Notes: a model not told the origin generated them from the sequence alone. Positions 51,000-64,000 are shown, counted from the first letter of the stretch. The stretch is 64,000 bases of DNA from Opisthorchis felineus (GCA_004794785.1 SJOL01005868.1:88116-152115); one strand, 5' to 3'. Numbers and translations: made by a program.

Positions 51000-51065
51000 T
51001 AATGTAATATGTAGATGCATTCGTAGCACGCGGAGTCAGCTTTCGGAGCGAAATATGCACTTTTT
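51000..51065 (+). repeat. 66-bp direct repeat, copy 2
   Basis: Partner of 50296-50361 at an offset of 704 bp. Similarity stops sharply after the t-run at 51061-51066. Confidence 0.75.
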
Positions 51066-52689
51066 TAATACCATCCTACTAGCACGCCATAAGACTTGAG
51101 GTATACATAAAATGGCATCATTTCAGACAGATATTTGGTGAATGCAGATTGCACTCAATGTTTGTCGTCAAGTGCCGGACTACTATTGAGTAGAATTCAC
51201 AGCAGCCGCGTTCGTGCACGTCTTTGCAGAGGTGTATTGAAACAAGAATGCCGGAATAAAAGACTTGCTTTAGAATGAACCAAACGCAACTACAGAAAAT
51301 AAGGTTGCGGCCTCACTTATTGGTTATCAGCAGCATCACTCTGTCTTGGCACATGCCTCGAAAACCTCAAGACGGATTCCTCGAAGATCGGAATGTGTGA
51401 CCTGTGTAACTGTACAAATTGATAGTGTTTGAATTCGATGGCTACTCTACTCGACCGAGTCGTTCATACTAAAATGTTTTATCGCTCACCGCCGGGAAAA
51501 TGTAGACGATTCAACGTTTTACAAGTAATTATTCAGTAACGAGAATTGCGTTCACATTTCGGAGTAAATCATTCTTCGTTAGTCCAGGTTGTTTGTACTG
51601 GGAAAGCAAAATGTTATGATGAACCTGAACTTGCTGGATATAAAAGACTACTGCCTCATAAGTGTTTTGAAGGAACGCAGATAGAGGATACATGCTGATA
51701 CAATGGATTGTCTCTAGACAGCTCAGAAAATACACACTATTGGCGCTGGTCAGGTAACTCTATGATGGACATATTATATGCAAGGGCAATCCTGGTATTG
51801 TTTGACTACAATCTGCAATCCGGACGAGCACTGTAGAACTCACTCATCAGTGGCGAAACGTTCTCCGATATCTCACTGATTTCACGGTGCACGTTAACCA
51901 TGCACTTTTCTTATTCCCATCTTACCCTAACGGGTTACAGCGTCCCACTTGAATGCACCATTGCAAAAACGCCTCTGTTTATCACATGCAGGCATACCGA
52001 TTTGCCGGATAAGGACCTGCGCACAACGTGCAATGTGTTCCTATTTTAGATTTTTTCTGGTGCGTGGTCGAGTTGAGTTCACATGAATATTACCACGATG
52101 GTGAGTGAGTTTTGTTTCTAGAATTTGCGTGGCTTTCAGCGATTAATCTTATTTCTGGTCCACATGAAATTAGAGAATGTATGGCTGCTCGTTTTGTGCA
52201 GTCAACGTGTGGAATTATTGATCAGACCAGCGTAACCAAAGTGTCACAGAGTATTCATAAAATGTATCGGGCAGGCGAGCACTTGAAGCTTTCGTTCACG
52301 AAATTTCTCTGCGCTCATACGCAAATTTTGTGAATTCAATCGTCCATCCAGAAAGCAATATCTTAACGGAATTTTCCAGATTAATTCCAAAACATATAAC
52401 AAGATAAGTTTGTGCGATTACCATAGAAAACATTTAAGTACCCAGATAACATAGTATGCTCAATTATTTCAGGTTTAGATACAAAGACATTTTTCTTCGG
52501 TAGTTCCCGTGCAAAGTGGTGTTGCATTTCCGACATTGTTTTGCTTGGGGATACCTTGATATATTCTTCCTTCGTGGCCGATTGAACCATATCAGTATGC
52601 GTTTACAATGTCATCAGCAGCTCGCCAGTTTTGCTTTCATTAATTGGTTAAGCGGGAACTGTCTGATACCAGTGTAATGGATAGGTTCC
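51066..52689. other. no recognisable gene
   Basis: Unassigned; the longest frame is plus 52112-52333 (73 codons), with no motif. Confidence 0.4.
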
Positions 52690-53692
52690 CTTCGACGATA
52701 TTGTAGTATACACGCCTTTGAAGCACCAGGAAACAGTGATTCTTCGGAAAAAGGGTTTCACAACAATTTCTGCGGATGCAAAAGAGGAAGAAAGATCACG
52801 AGCCGAAGCCTAGTAATAAGAGCTGTACAACGCTAATACCTGCGTATAAATCAAACAAACTGGCACCCCTTTTGAAGAAAACCGTCCCAGGTGTACCATG
52901 GCCTACGTGAACTTGTTAGTGTTAGTGGTGTCTTGCTTGAGACTGGTGGTCGTCTGCAGAGGTTGCTGATCAGGGGGCTGTGTCAGCCGGTAATCGGTCG
53001 GCAGCCAGTGACAGATCTAATGGGTGTTGTGCAGCACAATGAGGATTATTCATCCTTCTAGTGAGGAAGTTCTCTTAGGTATAGCAGCTTTCGCAGCTAC
53101 GCGTGTGCGTCTACCGCAACATGTGCTAAAAATGGAAAAAACGTGAACCCACGTACATCGCGTGCTCATTTGAAGATGATGCCTAATTGATTTTTGGGTC
53201 AACAAGGTGAACGTTAAGTCTGGACATTAGGGAATCGAAACGTGTTGCATATGTATGATGGGACCTTATGAGGACGAAGCATGGAGCACATCGTCTTTCA
53301 AGGATCAGCCAATTGTGTTGTCCTCAAAAAATTTTCGAAAACCCTGCTTCTACAAAATTGGTGCAATTGGTTTGGGTTTGTTGTCTGATCCGGTCAGTAA
53401 AGCAGTGCTACTTTGATATGGTATACGGTGGCTATTTATAAAGTCTTCACGAACTAGGAACCTCATAAACCTAAAGGACGCAAACCACTGAACATTTTGG
53501 ACAAGATATCACCAAATAAATCAATTTTGCACACACTTATCAGCACGCTGACGATCTGGGATTTCTGGAGAATTGAACAACACTTTCGTTCTGTAACTGA
53601 AGTCAAGCTGGGCAACAAACATGGGAGAAAAGCTATGAATTTGTCTCTTCCCCACTGCAAATCATCGGTATCCGAAGAATTTCTGCGGAGGT
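52690..53692 (+). repeat. tandem duplication, unit 1; possible topoisomerase II exon
   Basis: This block recurs at an offset of 1140 bp near its start and 1200 bp near its end. Its first part encodes an open stretch KHQETVILRKKGFTTISADA followed by KEEE (about 52715-52810), which resembles the KGLGTSTS-AEAKE segment of eukaryotic topoisomerase II. That segment lies upstream of the part found at 55.4 kb, so order and strand are right. The second part (52989-53692) is long, well conserved between units and unidentified; both units share a stop in the frame before MDKISPN (53497). A 35-bp imperfect direct repeat (52956-52990 and 53684-53718, around gaggttgctgat) brackets that second part. Confidence 0.7.
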
Positions 53693-53825
53693 TGCTGATT
53701 CTGGGGCTGTGTCAGCCGTGTGTGCTTGAGCAACGTGTTGGAACTGAGATATATATGCACATTCGTGGAACCAGAGTCCCTCTGGTAGATCCAACGGTGT
53801 GTGGCAACCATCCTGGCGTGGTCAC

Positions 53826-54857
53826 GGAATATACGGTATGCGCTCTATCGAAGCATCAGTGGACAGTGATTTTCCGGAAGTAGGGTTCACGACAATTTAT
53901 GTGCCTATCAGTGTGACCTGTTCGTCCGAGGTACTAAACGATGGCTCAGTAACCTCCTCGTCACACACTCAGCAACTAAAACGTGGATTTTAACTGTTTT
54001 TCACTATAGACCTAATAATAATGGGAAAATTTATTTTAGTTCGAGGAAAACATTTATTAGCACCGGGTGTTCATAAGGTGTTCAAGCGGTTTTTATTTGA
54101 TGAATTGAAGAAAATGATTCAAGCACCACGTGTACCTTGATATTAGGTGAATTTTAAGATAGTGTGCTTTGAGTTCTGGCTATATCTCGGTAATCAGTTG
54201 GCAGCCAGTGGGGTGTGATTGACAGATCTAACGGGTGTTTTGCAGCACAATGGGGCTCTATTAGGTATAGCAGTATTCGTAATATGCGTTTGCGTCTACC
54301 GCAACATGTGTTAAACAATGAGGAAAAACGTGAAACCACATACATCGAGTGCTCATTTGGAGTTGGTGGCTAAATGATTTTTGGGTCAACAATGTGAACG
54401 CTATGTCTGGACATAACGTATGTATGATTGGACCTATGGGGACGAAACATGGAACGAATCGTTTTATAAGGATCAGTCAACTGTGTTGTCCTAAAAATTT
54501 TTCGAAAAACCTGCTTCTACAAAATTGGTGCAGTTGGTTTGTGTTAGTTGCCTGGTATGGTCAGTACAGCAATGCTACTGTCACATGGTATACGGTGGCG
54601 ATTAATGAGGTATTGGTGAACTAGGAACCTCAAAAACCTGAAAGAGGCAAACCATTGAACAATTTGGATAGGATGTCGCCAAATAGCTCAATTTCGCACA
54701 CAATTACCAGCACGCTGATGAACTGGGATTTTCAGAGTATTGAACAACACTTTCGTTCTGCAAATGAAGTCAAGCTGAACCACAAACATGGGAGGAATGC
54801 TACAAAACTGTCTCTTCCTCACTGTAAGTCTCCGGTTTCTCAAGAACTACTACGGAG
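53826..54857 (+). repeat. tandem duplication, unit 2
   Basis: Counterpart of unit 1. It contains the EYTVCALSKHQWTVIFRK version of the first part (53829-53882), then a stop where unit 1 reads through, then the second part (54189-54857) with MSPNSSISHTITSTLMNWDF, IEQHFRSANEVKL and LSLPHCKSPVSQELLRR. Similarity to unit 1 ends just after cggag (about 54857); the following 54 codons are unique to this copy and open to 55020. I do not recognise the protein family of the second part, and it may be non-coding. Confidence 0.7.
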
Positions 54858-55404
54858 ATGGGAACCTGCCACCTCCCTGTTAGTAGATGAGGGCTATGCC
54901 ATCGGATCATGTGCGATTGGTGAACATTGCAACTACTTCGCACTTAGACAGCTTATGGTGCAAGTGATGTTTCATTTGGCCCATCCAAATAACGTGGTAC
55001 CCTGCTGGCTGTCTCACTGAGTGGCCGGAATATTTAGTCTTCCGCTACCGGTCGGGAGTTTGAGGATTCGCATTTCTGCGATGAAGGGTGAGATGCGCGC
55101 TGCTGATGATTCCGAAGAAGGAAGAAACGGTTGCAAAATGTTTCCATCTCGTTGTGTTACTTCGTTCTATGTATTTGTCAGATAGCGAAGAAACTCATAA
55201 GCACTTACAACGGCAATCCGTGCATTCCACTTATTTGCGTTTTTTCGGACTAAATCTGAATAAAAATAATTTCTAATTTTACTTAACTGCGATAAGTGGT
55301 ATGATAAATTGTAGAAACGGCAACGTTATGTGATCTTAACATTGGTGAAACCAAACAGAGAGACAGTCAAAAATTAGGGACAGAAAACTGTTTGGGATTG
55401 AATA

Positions 55405-55419
55405 ATTTTCTTGCTACAG
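55405..55419 (+). other. probable 3' splice site of topoisomerase II exon
   Basis: A pyrimidine-rich tract ending ttgctacag immediately precedes the first base of topoisomerase II similarity at 55420, as a spliceosomal acceptor would. Its survival argues for duplication of genomic DNA over reverse transcription of an mRNA. Confidence 0.45.
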
Positions 55420-56289
55420 TGATCATAGTTTCGGGAGGATACTGCGTCGTGCGAGGATACGCTGCCCATGTTGCCCAGCTTTCGAGGATTTTGCGGAAAC
55501 ATTCAGGAATTAGAAGCCAACCGGTACATGATCCATGGTGAAGTTGCCGTTCTGGATGACGATATAATTGAGATCACTGAACTTTCTTGGACCCAGTCCT
55601 ACAAAAGAAACGGTGTTGGAACCTATGGTGAATGGGAAAAACAAAATTCAGCCGTGCATCACTGATTATAAGGAATACCACACAGACACCACAGTTTGCT
55701 TCATAGTTAAAATGTCACCGGAGAAGTTGCGAGAAGCGGAGGCTATTAGACTGCACAAAATTTTCAAGCTTTCCAGCGCGCTGACCACAAATGCAATAGT
55801 CTTTTTCGATCTGATGGGCTGTCTAAAGCATTACCGCAACCTGAACTTCATACTAAGGTAGTTTTTCGATATCCGTCTTCAGTGGCATGAGAGACGCAAG
55901 TCGTATCCTTAGAGAATGCTGGCTGCGGGGGCATGTAAACTGGAAAATCAACCTCGCTTTGATCTTGAAAAGATACTGCCTCAGTTCTCAATCAAATAAT
56001 TCGCGTAAAGAGCTAATTCAGATTTTGAAGAATGCTGCATATATGACTTTGCTCCTGTTCCTGCTTGGAAGTAGTGTCTGAACAAGTTGGCCAGTCTGGA
56101 AGAGGGAATGGAATCCGGCTCAGGGAACCCGCTGAACAGACCGAATCAGGTGGTCCTGATAACAACTATGTTTTGGGTATGCCGTTGTGGTCATGCATTC
56201 GAATCTTGTACACGAACATAAACGATAGATCGATTGGCGCGACCATCAGTAATAAGCATTCGGAAGTGTTTGATAGAGGGTTAGTTTAG
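55420..56289 (+). pseudogene. DNA topoisomerase II fragment
   Basis: Eukaryotic topoisomerase II passes one DNA duplex through another in the nucleus. The readable pieces, in family order, are: IVSGRILRR (about 55428); PMLPSFRGF and NRYMIHGEVAVLDDDIIEIT (frame from 55468); a jump to the next frame near 55600; ETVLEPMVNGK, ITDYKEYHTDTTV, VKMSPEKL and FKLSSALTTNAIVFFDLMGC (frame from 55568); a stop at 55859; FFDIRL, RMLAAGACKLENQPRF and PVPAWK with further stops; then, in another frame, NNYVLGMPLW (56161-56190). This is the tower and coiled-coil part of the cleavage-religation core, roughly 290 of about 1,500 residues. The ATPase, TOPRIM and active-site tyrosine regions are absent. The loop after ITEL has lost several residues before WTQSYK. 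At least two shifts and five stops make it a pseudogene. The tandem block just upstream may hold an earlier exon. Confidence 0.88.
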
Positions 56290-59200
56290 AGAAAATCACT
56301 AATAGGCAGATTTCTATGGAGTAATTCACCCTTTTATACAACACATTGGAGTGTGGTGGGGGCTCTTTTATTGCCCTCTCCTTTTGTGCACAATTGCTGC
56401 CGTGAATGCAAACCGATGGAGCTAGAACACATTCTTTTTGTTGAAGTGTGAAATTTTCCAACCCGTAAAATATTTGGGACGCTATCACAAAATGACAATC
56501 TGACCTTAAATTCGATGAGACATGTCCTTCAAAGTGTCCGCCCCCACGACAAATCAAGTGAACTTCGGTTAGCCTAATTGGCCACATGACAATTGCTCTG
56601 GCGTCATGTGATATGGATGGTGTCAGATTCAGAGAAGCGCAGTTATGCGAGAACTTTTGTCCTCAAACGCCAAATGAGGAGGAATCGTTTAATGAAGAAT
56701 GTGGTCACGAGTTTCAGACTGTCAATTGACAGTCCGTTTGCAAACCAAGTAAAACTGGAGTAGGTGTGGTACTTGGTCTAACAAACTGTTGATACTTTCT
56801 TACGTTCTAGCTATCAAACAATGGGGCTTACTAGACCTAAATGCTCGCAGCTATTCGTTCGCATTTATTGCAAATGGTACTGAAATTTATAAGCTACAGG
56901 TTAAGTCGCACCAAATATTTTTAACAGTTTTTAAAGTGTCGTTCATGCTAGGGACAGCGCTAAGCGTTTCTCATGCTGGACTTCAAAACACAATTTTTCG
57001 CTCTTTCATGAAACTGTCACGTCCAGATGTTAAACAGATGTCTAATCAACCCCCTAACATTTCAAAAAAATGTACTGCTGGATTATAACCAAACGACTTG
57101 AGAAGTCATGCCCGTCGACGGCCTGGAACAACTAGAGTGTCACCTTTGAATTTGCAGTTTGTGTGTACATCGCAGACGTCGTGAAATGCAAACCAACGTA
57201 GATCAAACCTGGTTGATGTAATTGTGCTTGGGATGTTAGTATCCAGAAACTGACACCCAAATATCAGTAGAAAATTATGATTAGGCAGTTTGTTTCACTG
57301 TGTTAGTCTTGCAGGGAATTGCCTATATATGCAGCCTGGGTTGTGGACAGCTCATATTCACCGAAACGTGTTTACCATGATACAGCAGGCGGGGTTATTG
57401 GGCACCCTTCCATCAGTTTCACTAGCCTCCGGAAAAGCTTTGGAAGCGTACTATTCGCCAGCTGGACCTTATCGGTGCCCGTAGAACCATGGCATTAAGC
57501 CAAATCTTCCTTGTTCGGTCAGCTGGTGCATCAAATCTTGGACTGATTTCTTAAAAACGTTGCTCGCTTGGTCTTTTCACAGCCGTCATATCACATCGTG
57601 CCGAGCGTTCTGTTCACAGAAATACGAAGTCATGTTATCGATGTAGTTATGGGGAACTGATGGAGTTGGCGTACGCATACTGCGGGCGGGTATCATGAGC
57701 AGCGAAATAAAGAATACCAGGTTCAAATCGTTCCATCTATTTGACCCATACATTAAGCTAGTTATTGAGAGAATACGATGTAGAATGAATTAAACAAATG
57801 AGAAAAAATGCTCTGAGTAACTGTTTCTTGTAGGTGAAACTGTTGTCAAATAACACACCACTTTACTCGGATTTCATAGACAATTCATTGCATATATATT
57901 TTCCTGTACACATTTGTCAGGATTGAACCGCAGAATGTTCGCACGCTGGTGGCGTGTCAGCTTGGTTCATGCACGAATGTAAGGTGGAAAGGCAAACACC
58001 TGCCTAGTCGGCAGATCGACACGGTCCATACGTGCAAACCAAAAAAATCACTGACCGTGATTTTCCGTGGAGAACTTGCCTGATTTTAGGTGGAAGCTTG
58101 CGTCAGTGTGGAATGCTGATTATCAGCCCTGTATTTTGGTGTACCTTCAGTCATTTCTTATCGGCATGCACTTCATAGCCAGGGGTGAAGCAAACGACAG
58201 AGCAAAAGCCTCTCTCGGTTGTGAAATTCAAAACGTAGCGGAGTACGTTCGAGTGTTATTCTGGCAGGAAAGTTTCTCGAAATCCAGCTCTGCCCGTCTG
58301 TCAAATATGAGGATAGAATTAATTCTCAGGACATTCCACCTAGTGTATAAAACCCCAGTGATCCAGGGCTGACTGAAACCGCATCCATCTAGATTTAACC
58401 GACTCTGGAATTCTTGGACAATGTACAAGGCTTATTGAATGTGCACATGCGCTATCGGACTCCCCGTTAAGTGGTCACTCAAAGAACTGATCCTCCCAAA
58501 ACTGTTTGAATGCCCCTACCACATTAAACGTCCAGAAGTACCCGCCCCAATAGGCCCAGGATCGAGACTCACCGCGCATTCGATAATTGCACCTTCTGAA
58601 TGATATGACCAAACATGAGGAAGAAACATGCTGCGTCAACAGAATAGATTGCGGCAGGCGCTGATCTATTCATTGGCCAAACAAGTAAGGAGATAACGAA
58701 AGGGGTCACGTCAAAATCACAGATTGAGTTGAACCGGCCAAGTGGGAGGGTAGCTCACTTTCCCGGGGGTGTGTATTGCGTGAGGTAATCTGGTTTAAAT
58801 TACATGTCTTGCAGCAAACATTTCCATGTCAGTTTATGAGTTTATTCATAAAATGCATTTACGATACGTTTCTTAAGGCATTCGGTCTCTGGGCCAGAAT
58901 GCGTGATTCAGATACAATGAATTCTGAATCGCAGTTTTAGATAGCCTGAACTGTACACCTTTTCCTATCTATCACGCAAAGTTTTCACGCATTAACGGCA
59001 CGATCTACACTACTGTTGTCTGCAAAGTAGCGTTGTGTTAGCTGCGTTATCAGCTGACTCTCGCTGATGATATTCTGGAGGAAGTCACACCAAAATTGTC
59101 CAGTACTTCTTTGCGGCATGATTGATGACGACGTCCGCGAGTGAAAAAAAACGAACAGTTTCGAAAAACAGATATGGTACCCAGAGAAGCTGGGTACTGC

Positions 59201-62200
59201 CTTGAAGGCAAGTAGAATGTGTGCGTGCTGTCAAGCGAGTGGGTGGAAAAATTGGAATGCAATCAGTCCTCATGGTAAAAAGATACGATTACCGCAGCCT
59301 TGTCTTGCTGGCCCTCTTTCTCAAAGAGGACTCTATAAATGCTAAATTGTACGTCATTTTACAGGCCTCAAAAAGGCAGAAGCTTTTTCTTGGCCGCGCA
59401 TTTTGGGGTCATATTACTTTCCTAAATTGAGGCTTCACCTCTGAGTTCCTACGATTATCTGGAGCAAAGGACTCTGAATACCACCTACCAGCCTGTAATT
59501 TGGAGCTCTCTTTAGTAAGTAGCCGGTCAGATGGCACAATGTGAACATAAAAGTGCGTTTACAACAACCCAGATCTTCATCAAACGTCCTAGAGACAGCT
59601 CAAACGTGAAATACGTCTCCGTAGTGAATGTTTGGAAGCCGACCATGATTATTCCTGGACGCGTTTGTGAGGCTAAAATCGGTTTACCCTATGAACCCAA
59701 ATTTGTTTGAAGCAAACCCCATAGACGTGAGTGGTAATTTGTGTGCCAACCTCATAAACGAAAATTATGTAGATAATTTATCTACACTTTTGGTGAACCT
59801 TAGCTTAGCGGAACCGATACACGGACAAAAGAGCATCTAGCCAATTAAACTGCCGGGCTGTTAAATGACTCCAAATCGATTCCTCCGTCACATCTTTTAC
59901 CATGTTACACAGTTTAAGACAAGGCACGAGGTTGCGTTGCTATCATCTTTGAAAGTTCTTACAGGATATGACCAGTTAAGTTGATCTATGTTTTCTGAAT
60001 CATCGCTGATGAATTGACGGACATTGCTGTCATGATCACACAAAACGATCATAGAGTAACCTAGAAATTGTCCTAGTTTATTGAATGATTCACTGATGGA
60101 AAATTCCCCGACATGTTTTACGTAAACCTTCTTACTCCTTTGTGGACGCTTTCGCCAATCGGGAATGTGGCGTATTTTCAGGGTGCACACTGACGATGAT
60201 CCGCAGAATGGTGTGCACTGTCTACGTAAATGAGTCTTCCGTTTGTGCACCGCGTGTGCTTCAAACCGGCATACAGTGCTAGCATAAACCTATAAATCTC
60301 GCGATTAATACATATCCAACGGGACCAATCAGGTGTATTATAGAAAATTTAGACAAAAATTCTGTGTTCGGTAAGACTTGCAACCTGGTACCGAATCCGA
60401 CAGAAGCCGAATAGGCCATAAATATTACCACCAAATTACCTTTCAAAGAGGCCGTTTCAGCAAAAATGAATTCTAGTTCTGCGTATACGTTTGTGGCAGG
60501 CATCCATTATGTTTGCGGCATATCCTGCATTGATAAGAAAACGGAACGTCAGTCAGTTTGCTTTGGTTTTGTAATTTAGGCCGAGAATTTTGCGGCAGCT
60601 GCTCAGACTAGTAATGCACACTAGTTATCACGACGAATTCAAAATTGGAAGACAAAAATATGAACGGACGTGACGACTATTGGGTTGGCATGGATTTGGG
60701 CAGGCAGTTGCCTTGTCAAAAACTCACCTCACATTATTAGAGCTAGCCTCCGGTGACTAGGTTTGCAGATAATTGTCGCGCAATCACATTATAGCAGAAA
60801 CGGTGTGCTGTGCACTAGACCATTTCCGGCCGTCAGCCAGGATGATTCAGACGCACCCATTGTTTCTAGTTTCAGGAGAACGAGGGAATGAAGGTCTCGC
60901 GTTGAAATCAGTGGCCCAATCGGTCCATTGATGTGTTAGTGGGTCTGTTTGTCCCTTGTGGAACCGGGAGATGTGCATTTTAGGCGATAGCTTTGGTGCA
61001 AAATCCCTAGTGGTTGGGTGACACGATCTTAACTGTCAGGGCCAATAACTATTTTTCTCTCTCGTCCAGCTGTCCCCATCCGCAGAGGCGAAATTTACCG
61101 AATGGCGCCTGTTGACTGGGACGGCATTTCATGCTTTTTTGCTAAGGTGCAGACCAACCGCGTTTCGTTTATTCCCATCTGGTACAACGCTTGGAGAAGA
61201 GAGCTCAAGGAGGTAGACGGTCCGCTGGCATATGACGTACACTGCCTAGTCAGAGGGAGTTGTGAACTTTCACTGATAAATATGTAGATATGGAGTGAAC
61301 TTTACCGAGGACAATTTGGCACACCTCAGCAATACTGACCTGATGTTCCCACTGTACACTTTACTCTTCAGAGCCAAGCAGATATCACGTCGGCGTTATA
61401 TGTGTAGGAGTTCGGTAAACACAAACTTATCCTCCTCAATTCTAGAAGTGATTTCGTTTTTCCCAAGTACGCCGCGTCTAATGCAGCTGTCCAGATAGAC
61501 GAAGTAATTTACCACACCGACTGGTTCACCGTCAAGCATGAGATTTGAGTTTGGTCCCATTCACGATCACTACAGGACTTTACACAAAACAGTTGCCAAC
61601 CGCTTGGTTAACCGTACTACATAATAATTAAGGTTAGTTAAAAGGGTGGGGTCTAAAGGTTGCAATATCGTCAAGGTACTCAATATCCGTGAGCAAATCT
61701 TTCGGAAACACTTCGATTCACGAGGTGCTACAGAAAGTAGACGTGACAGAAGGAGGAGATAAAGAGTGATCATGGACACCCTCGACTGACACTAGTGGAT
61801 TTGAAGAAGTCAGAGAATGTGCGTCGGTGAACTGATAAATGTGAAAATTTGACGGAGACACTGAGCACCAGTTGAGTGAATATTGATCTCGACTAAATAG
61901 AAAGCAGAGTTTTTTTGTCCGCTTTGAGGTGGTAGATAAATAGCACTTCTGGACTCGTTGTGGATGAGCAATTATTCCTCAGATTTTTTTAAAATCCGAA
62001 GAATATTGCGGAAACGCGTCGCCCGAATCAGGCACTCAGACGAAGTAGCTTCGGAGGAATTCACCCTAAATGACCGAACTGCACTGCATGATTTCCCTCC
62101 CAGATAGATCGGAGATATTTGGTTCGCGTTTAACTGAACCTGGATATGAGTTCACACAATGTTTCCTGAGACATTTCAAGACTTGTTTCCGGTAATCGCT

Positions 62201-64000
62201 TCTGAGATATCCACAAGTTATAAGCGTTTGGTTCATCGTAGGACTTATCCAGGGGGTTCCAGGTTCGACGCACACGCTTATCATAGGTCGGGTATCCCAG
62301 AAGCTCACCCAGATATTAGGCAAAGGTCATCCTCCTGTCTAAATCCATACCACATGAATCTGATTATAGAATTTGCAAAAGCATTTTCAACTACGAAGTA
62401 ACTCTCTAAAGCCCAGTGTAATGTAATGCCTTGTGACCCGCTCGTTTCTTAACTGTGCATTATTTCGAAAAAGTTAGATCCTTATTCATATTTGTCTCAA
62501 GTATCCCATTTAAAACCACAAAATAAGCCACACTAGAATTTTCTGACGTTAAAATACTGTTGAATTTTGTTGGGAAAGTTGTTCTTGTAAGTCAGGATTG
62601 TTTAGACGCTATCGGGATGCGCACAAACACTGGAGACAGTCACACGATTGTCACTCGAGATTTACGTAGGCCAACGCGTTGCCCGTAATCCGAGCAGTCG
62701 AGATCTGCATTAATGAATCGATTGCTAATGAGCGCGGGTTAACCGGAACGGTCACCCAGATATACTGAAATCATCCACTTGACCATGTTCTACCTCTCAC
62801 AGTCCAAAAACTGGAATCAGAAGTTTCCGACGCCGAATGAGGTAACATTATTAAGCAAATACCAGGATAACAATGAGACGACTGCTTCGTCCTGGTGAGC
62901 TAAGCCGCCTTCAGTGGAGATGAAGACCTCATATTATTTGGGTTTCTCTACCTAAATAATCCTGCTAGTTATTCCGGTAACAACTCGGTTTTCGAAGTCT
63001 GACTCATGCCAAGGGAGGGGGGCAATAGGGGATGAAGCCAAGGAAGAACGGCAAGGACTAGAAATCGTATTACGAAGCTGCCTGGGAATGAAGTCATATC
63101 TTCGAAGCCTTACTTTTATTCGTAATTTATGCAAACTGATTTTCCATTTTGTTGTTTCCGTTTTGCGCCTATAAAGGCTTTCGCTTTTTGACATGACTCT
63201 AAACAGCTCTCTGACGTTTGCATCACACGTCTTGTTTAAACCAACGCGAGATTTTCGCAATCCTGTTGTCGACTTGGCTTAAGTTGGTGTGAACTTTGGG
63301 ATCCCGTCTGAAATTAGCAGTTCCTGAACCGGTGTATAGGAGCCGGAATGATCAAATCTGATTGCTGGAAACAATCAATGAGTGGCCAGAGTCACATTTG
63401 GTACTAGGAACAAAGCCCTGGTAGCTGCATGTCACTGGCTGACATTGGGCTATCTTTCGGAAGCTGGCGTACATTTGGCGGCATCAAGTGACTCGCACAT
63501 GTTAAGCTTTATATCGTATTTCAACCAGATAATAGTGCAGATCACATAATTCCGAACCGCTCTGTGAAAAATATGCTAGGCCGCTTTTCCACATTTTGAC
63601 GTCCAACTGTTTCTTGAAAGCGTTTTACAACGGTCCTTTGACGAAAGTCCCATTCCTCCCCTGTAATTTCACCAGTTTAACATGACCTAATGGGTGCCCT
63701 ATTTTTCATTTCATATATAACAGCATCAAAATCCGGCTACTGCGAATGCTTTCGAAATTATAATTTTGGGTCCAAACCTGGAAAATTCACAGAGCGAACT
63801 GGCGGGGTGCCGCTCACAGAAATCCGGGAGGTCTGCGAATCTTAACACATTAAACAATGTTAGGTGTGACTGGTGTATGAATTGGTGCATCTTTCGCATT
63901 CAGCAGCCTGAAGAGAATTGGACTCTACGGTATTTACCCGGCCGAATGTAGGGCACCACCGAGGGGCCACTGAAGTGATGGACGCAGAGGTCCAGCCACC
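56290..64000. other. no recognisable gene
   Basis: Unassigned to the end of the window. Notable but unassigned frames are minus 56246-56587 (113 codons), plus 56789-57088 (99), plus 58067-58372 (101), minus 59897-60250 (117) and minus 62952-63260 (102). None shows a motif, and no RNA gene, ribozyme core or long repeat was found. Confidence 0.4.

Noticed and set aside
51840..51870. catcagtggcgaaacg, resembling a hammerhead core fragment
   Set aside because: CUGAUGA is absent on either strand in the right order relative to GAAA.
55100..55140. Hammerhead-like string ctgatga ... gaaa with a ttcc/ggaa stem
   Set aside because: Core pieces are present, but the usual G10.1-C11.1 pair is missing, stem III cannot form and no stem I pairing exists; most likely chance.
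62255..62285. ggttcgac, tRNA T-loop-like
   Set aside because: No flanking acceptor or anticodon stems fold; the same holds for similar strings at 46096 and 57720.

Overview
The window looks like gene-poor genomic DNA of a parasitic flatworm, probably a tapeworm. The inference rests on three things: a 28S rRNA fragment whose D2-D3 expansion region reads like flatworm 28S, an R2-clade retrotransposon of a type common in platyhelminth genomes, and a hammerhead ribozyme of the kind found in flatworm and other metazoan retroelement repeats. No intact protein-coding gene is visible. Nearly all recognisable content is decayed: frameshifted, interrupted by stops, truncated or duplicated. Most of the 64 kb is unassigned sequence with only short, chance-length open frames.

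Layout: a possible APE-endonuclease remnant of an RTE-like retrotransposon (about 3.4 kb); a 2.2 kb degenerate 28S rRNA fragment (12.15-14.36 kb) that stops about 40 nt before the canonical R2 insertion site; C2H2 zinc-finger gene relics at 16.1 kb (minus), 19.0-20.3 kb (plus) with a duplicated last finger at 21.2 kb, possibly 25.2 kb (plus), and 46.6-47.1 kb (minus); an R2-clade non-LTR retrotransposon with zinc finger, reverse transcriptase and restriction-like endonuclease (29.35-32.27 kb, plus); a dispersed repeat carrying a complete type I hammerhead ribozyme at 38.05-38.10 kb, with a decayed second copy at 28.3-28.4 kb; a 66-bp direct repeat pair (50.3 and 51.0 kb); a tandemly duplicated block of about 1.15-1.2 kb (52.7-54.9 kb); and a DNA topoisomerase II gene fragment (55.4-56.3 kb, plus) with a likely 3' splice site.

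There is no operon-like organisation. The elements are linked by retrotransposition and segmental duplication: R2 elements normally live in 28S genes, and here a truncated 28S copy and an R2-clade relic lie 15 kb apart on the same strand. The most notable single signal is the hammerhead ribozyme. All core nucleotides are canonical, stem I has 7 pairs, stem II has 4 G/C pairs, and stem III is a self-complementary ACCGGU, which points to dimeric self-cleavage. The sister copy keeps the cleavage-site half but has lost the catalytic core.
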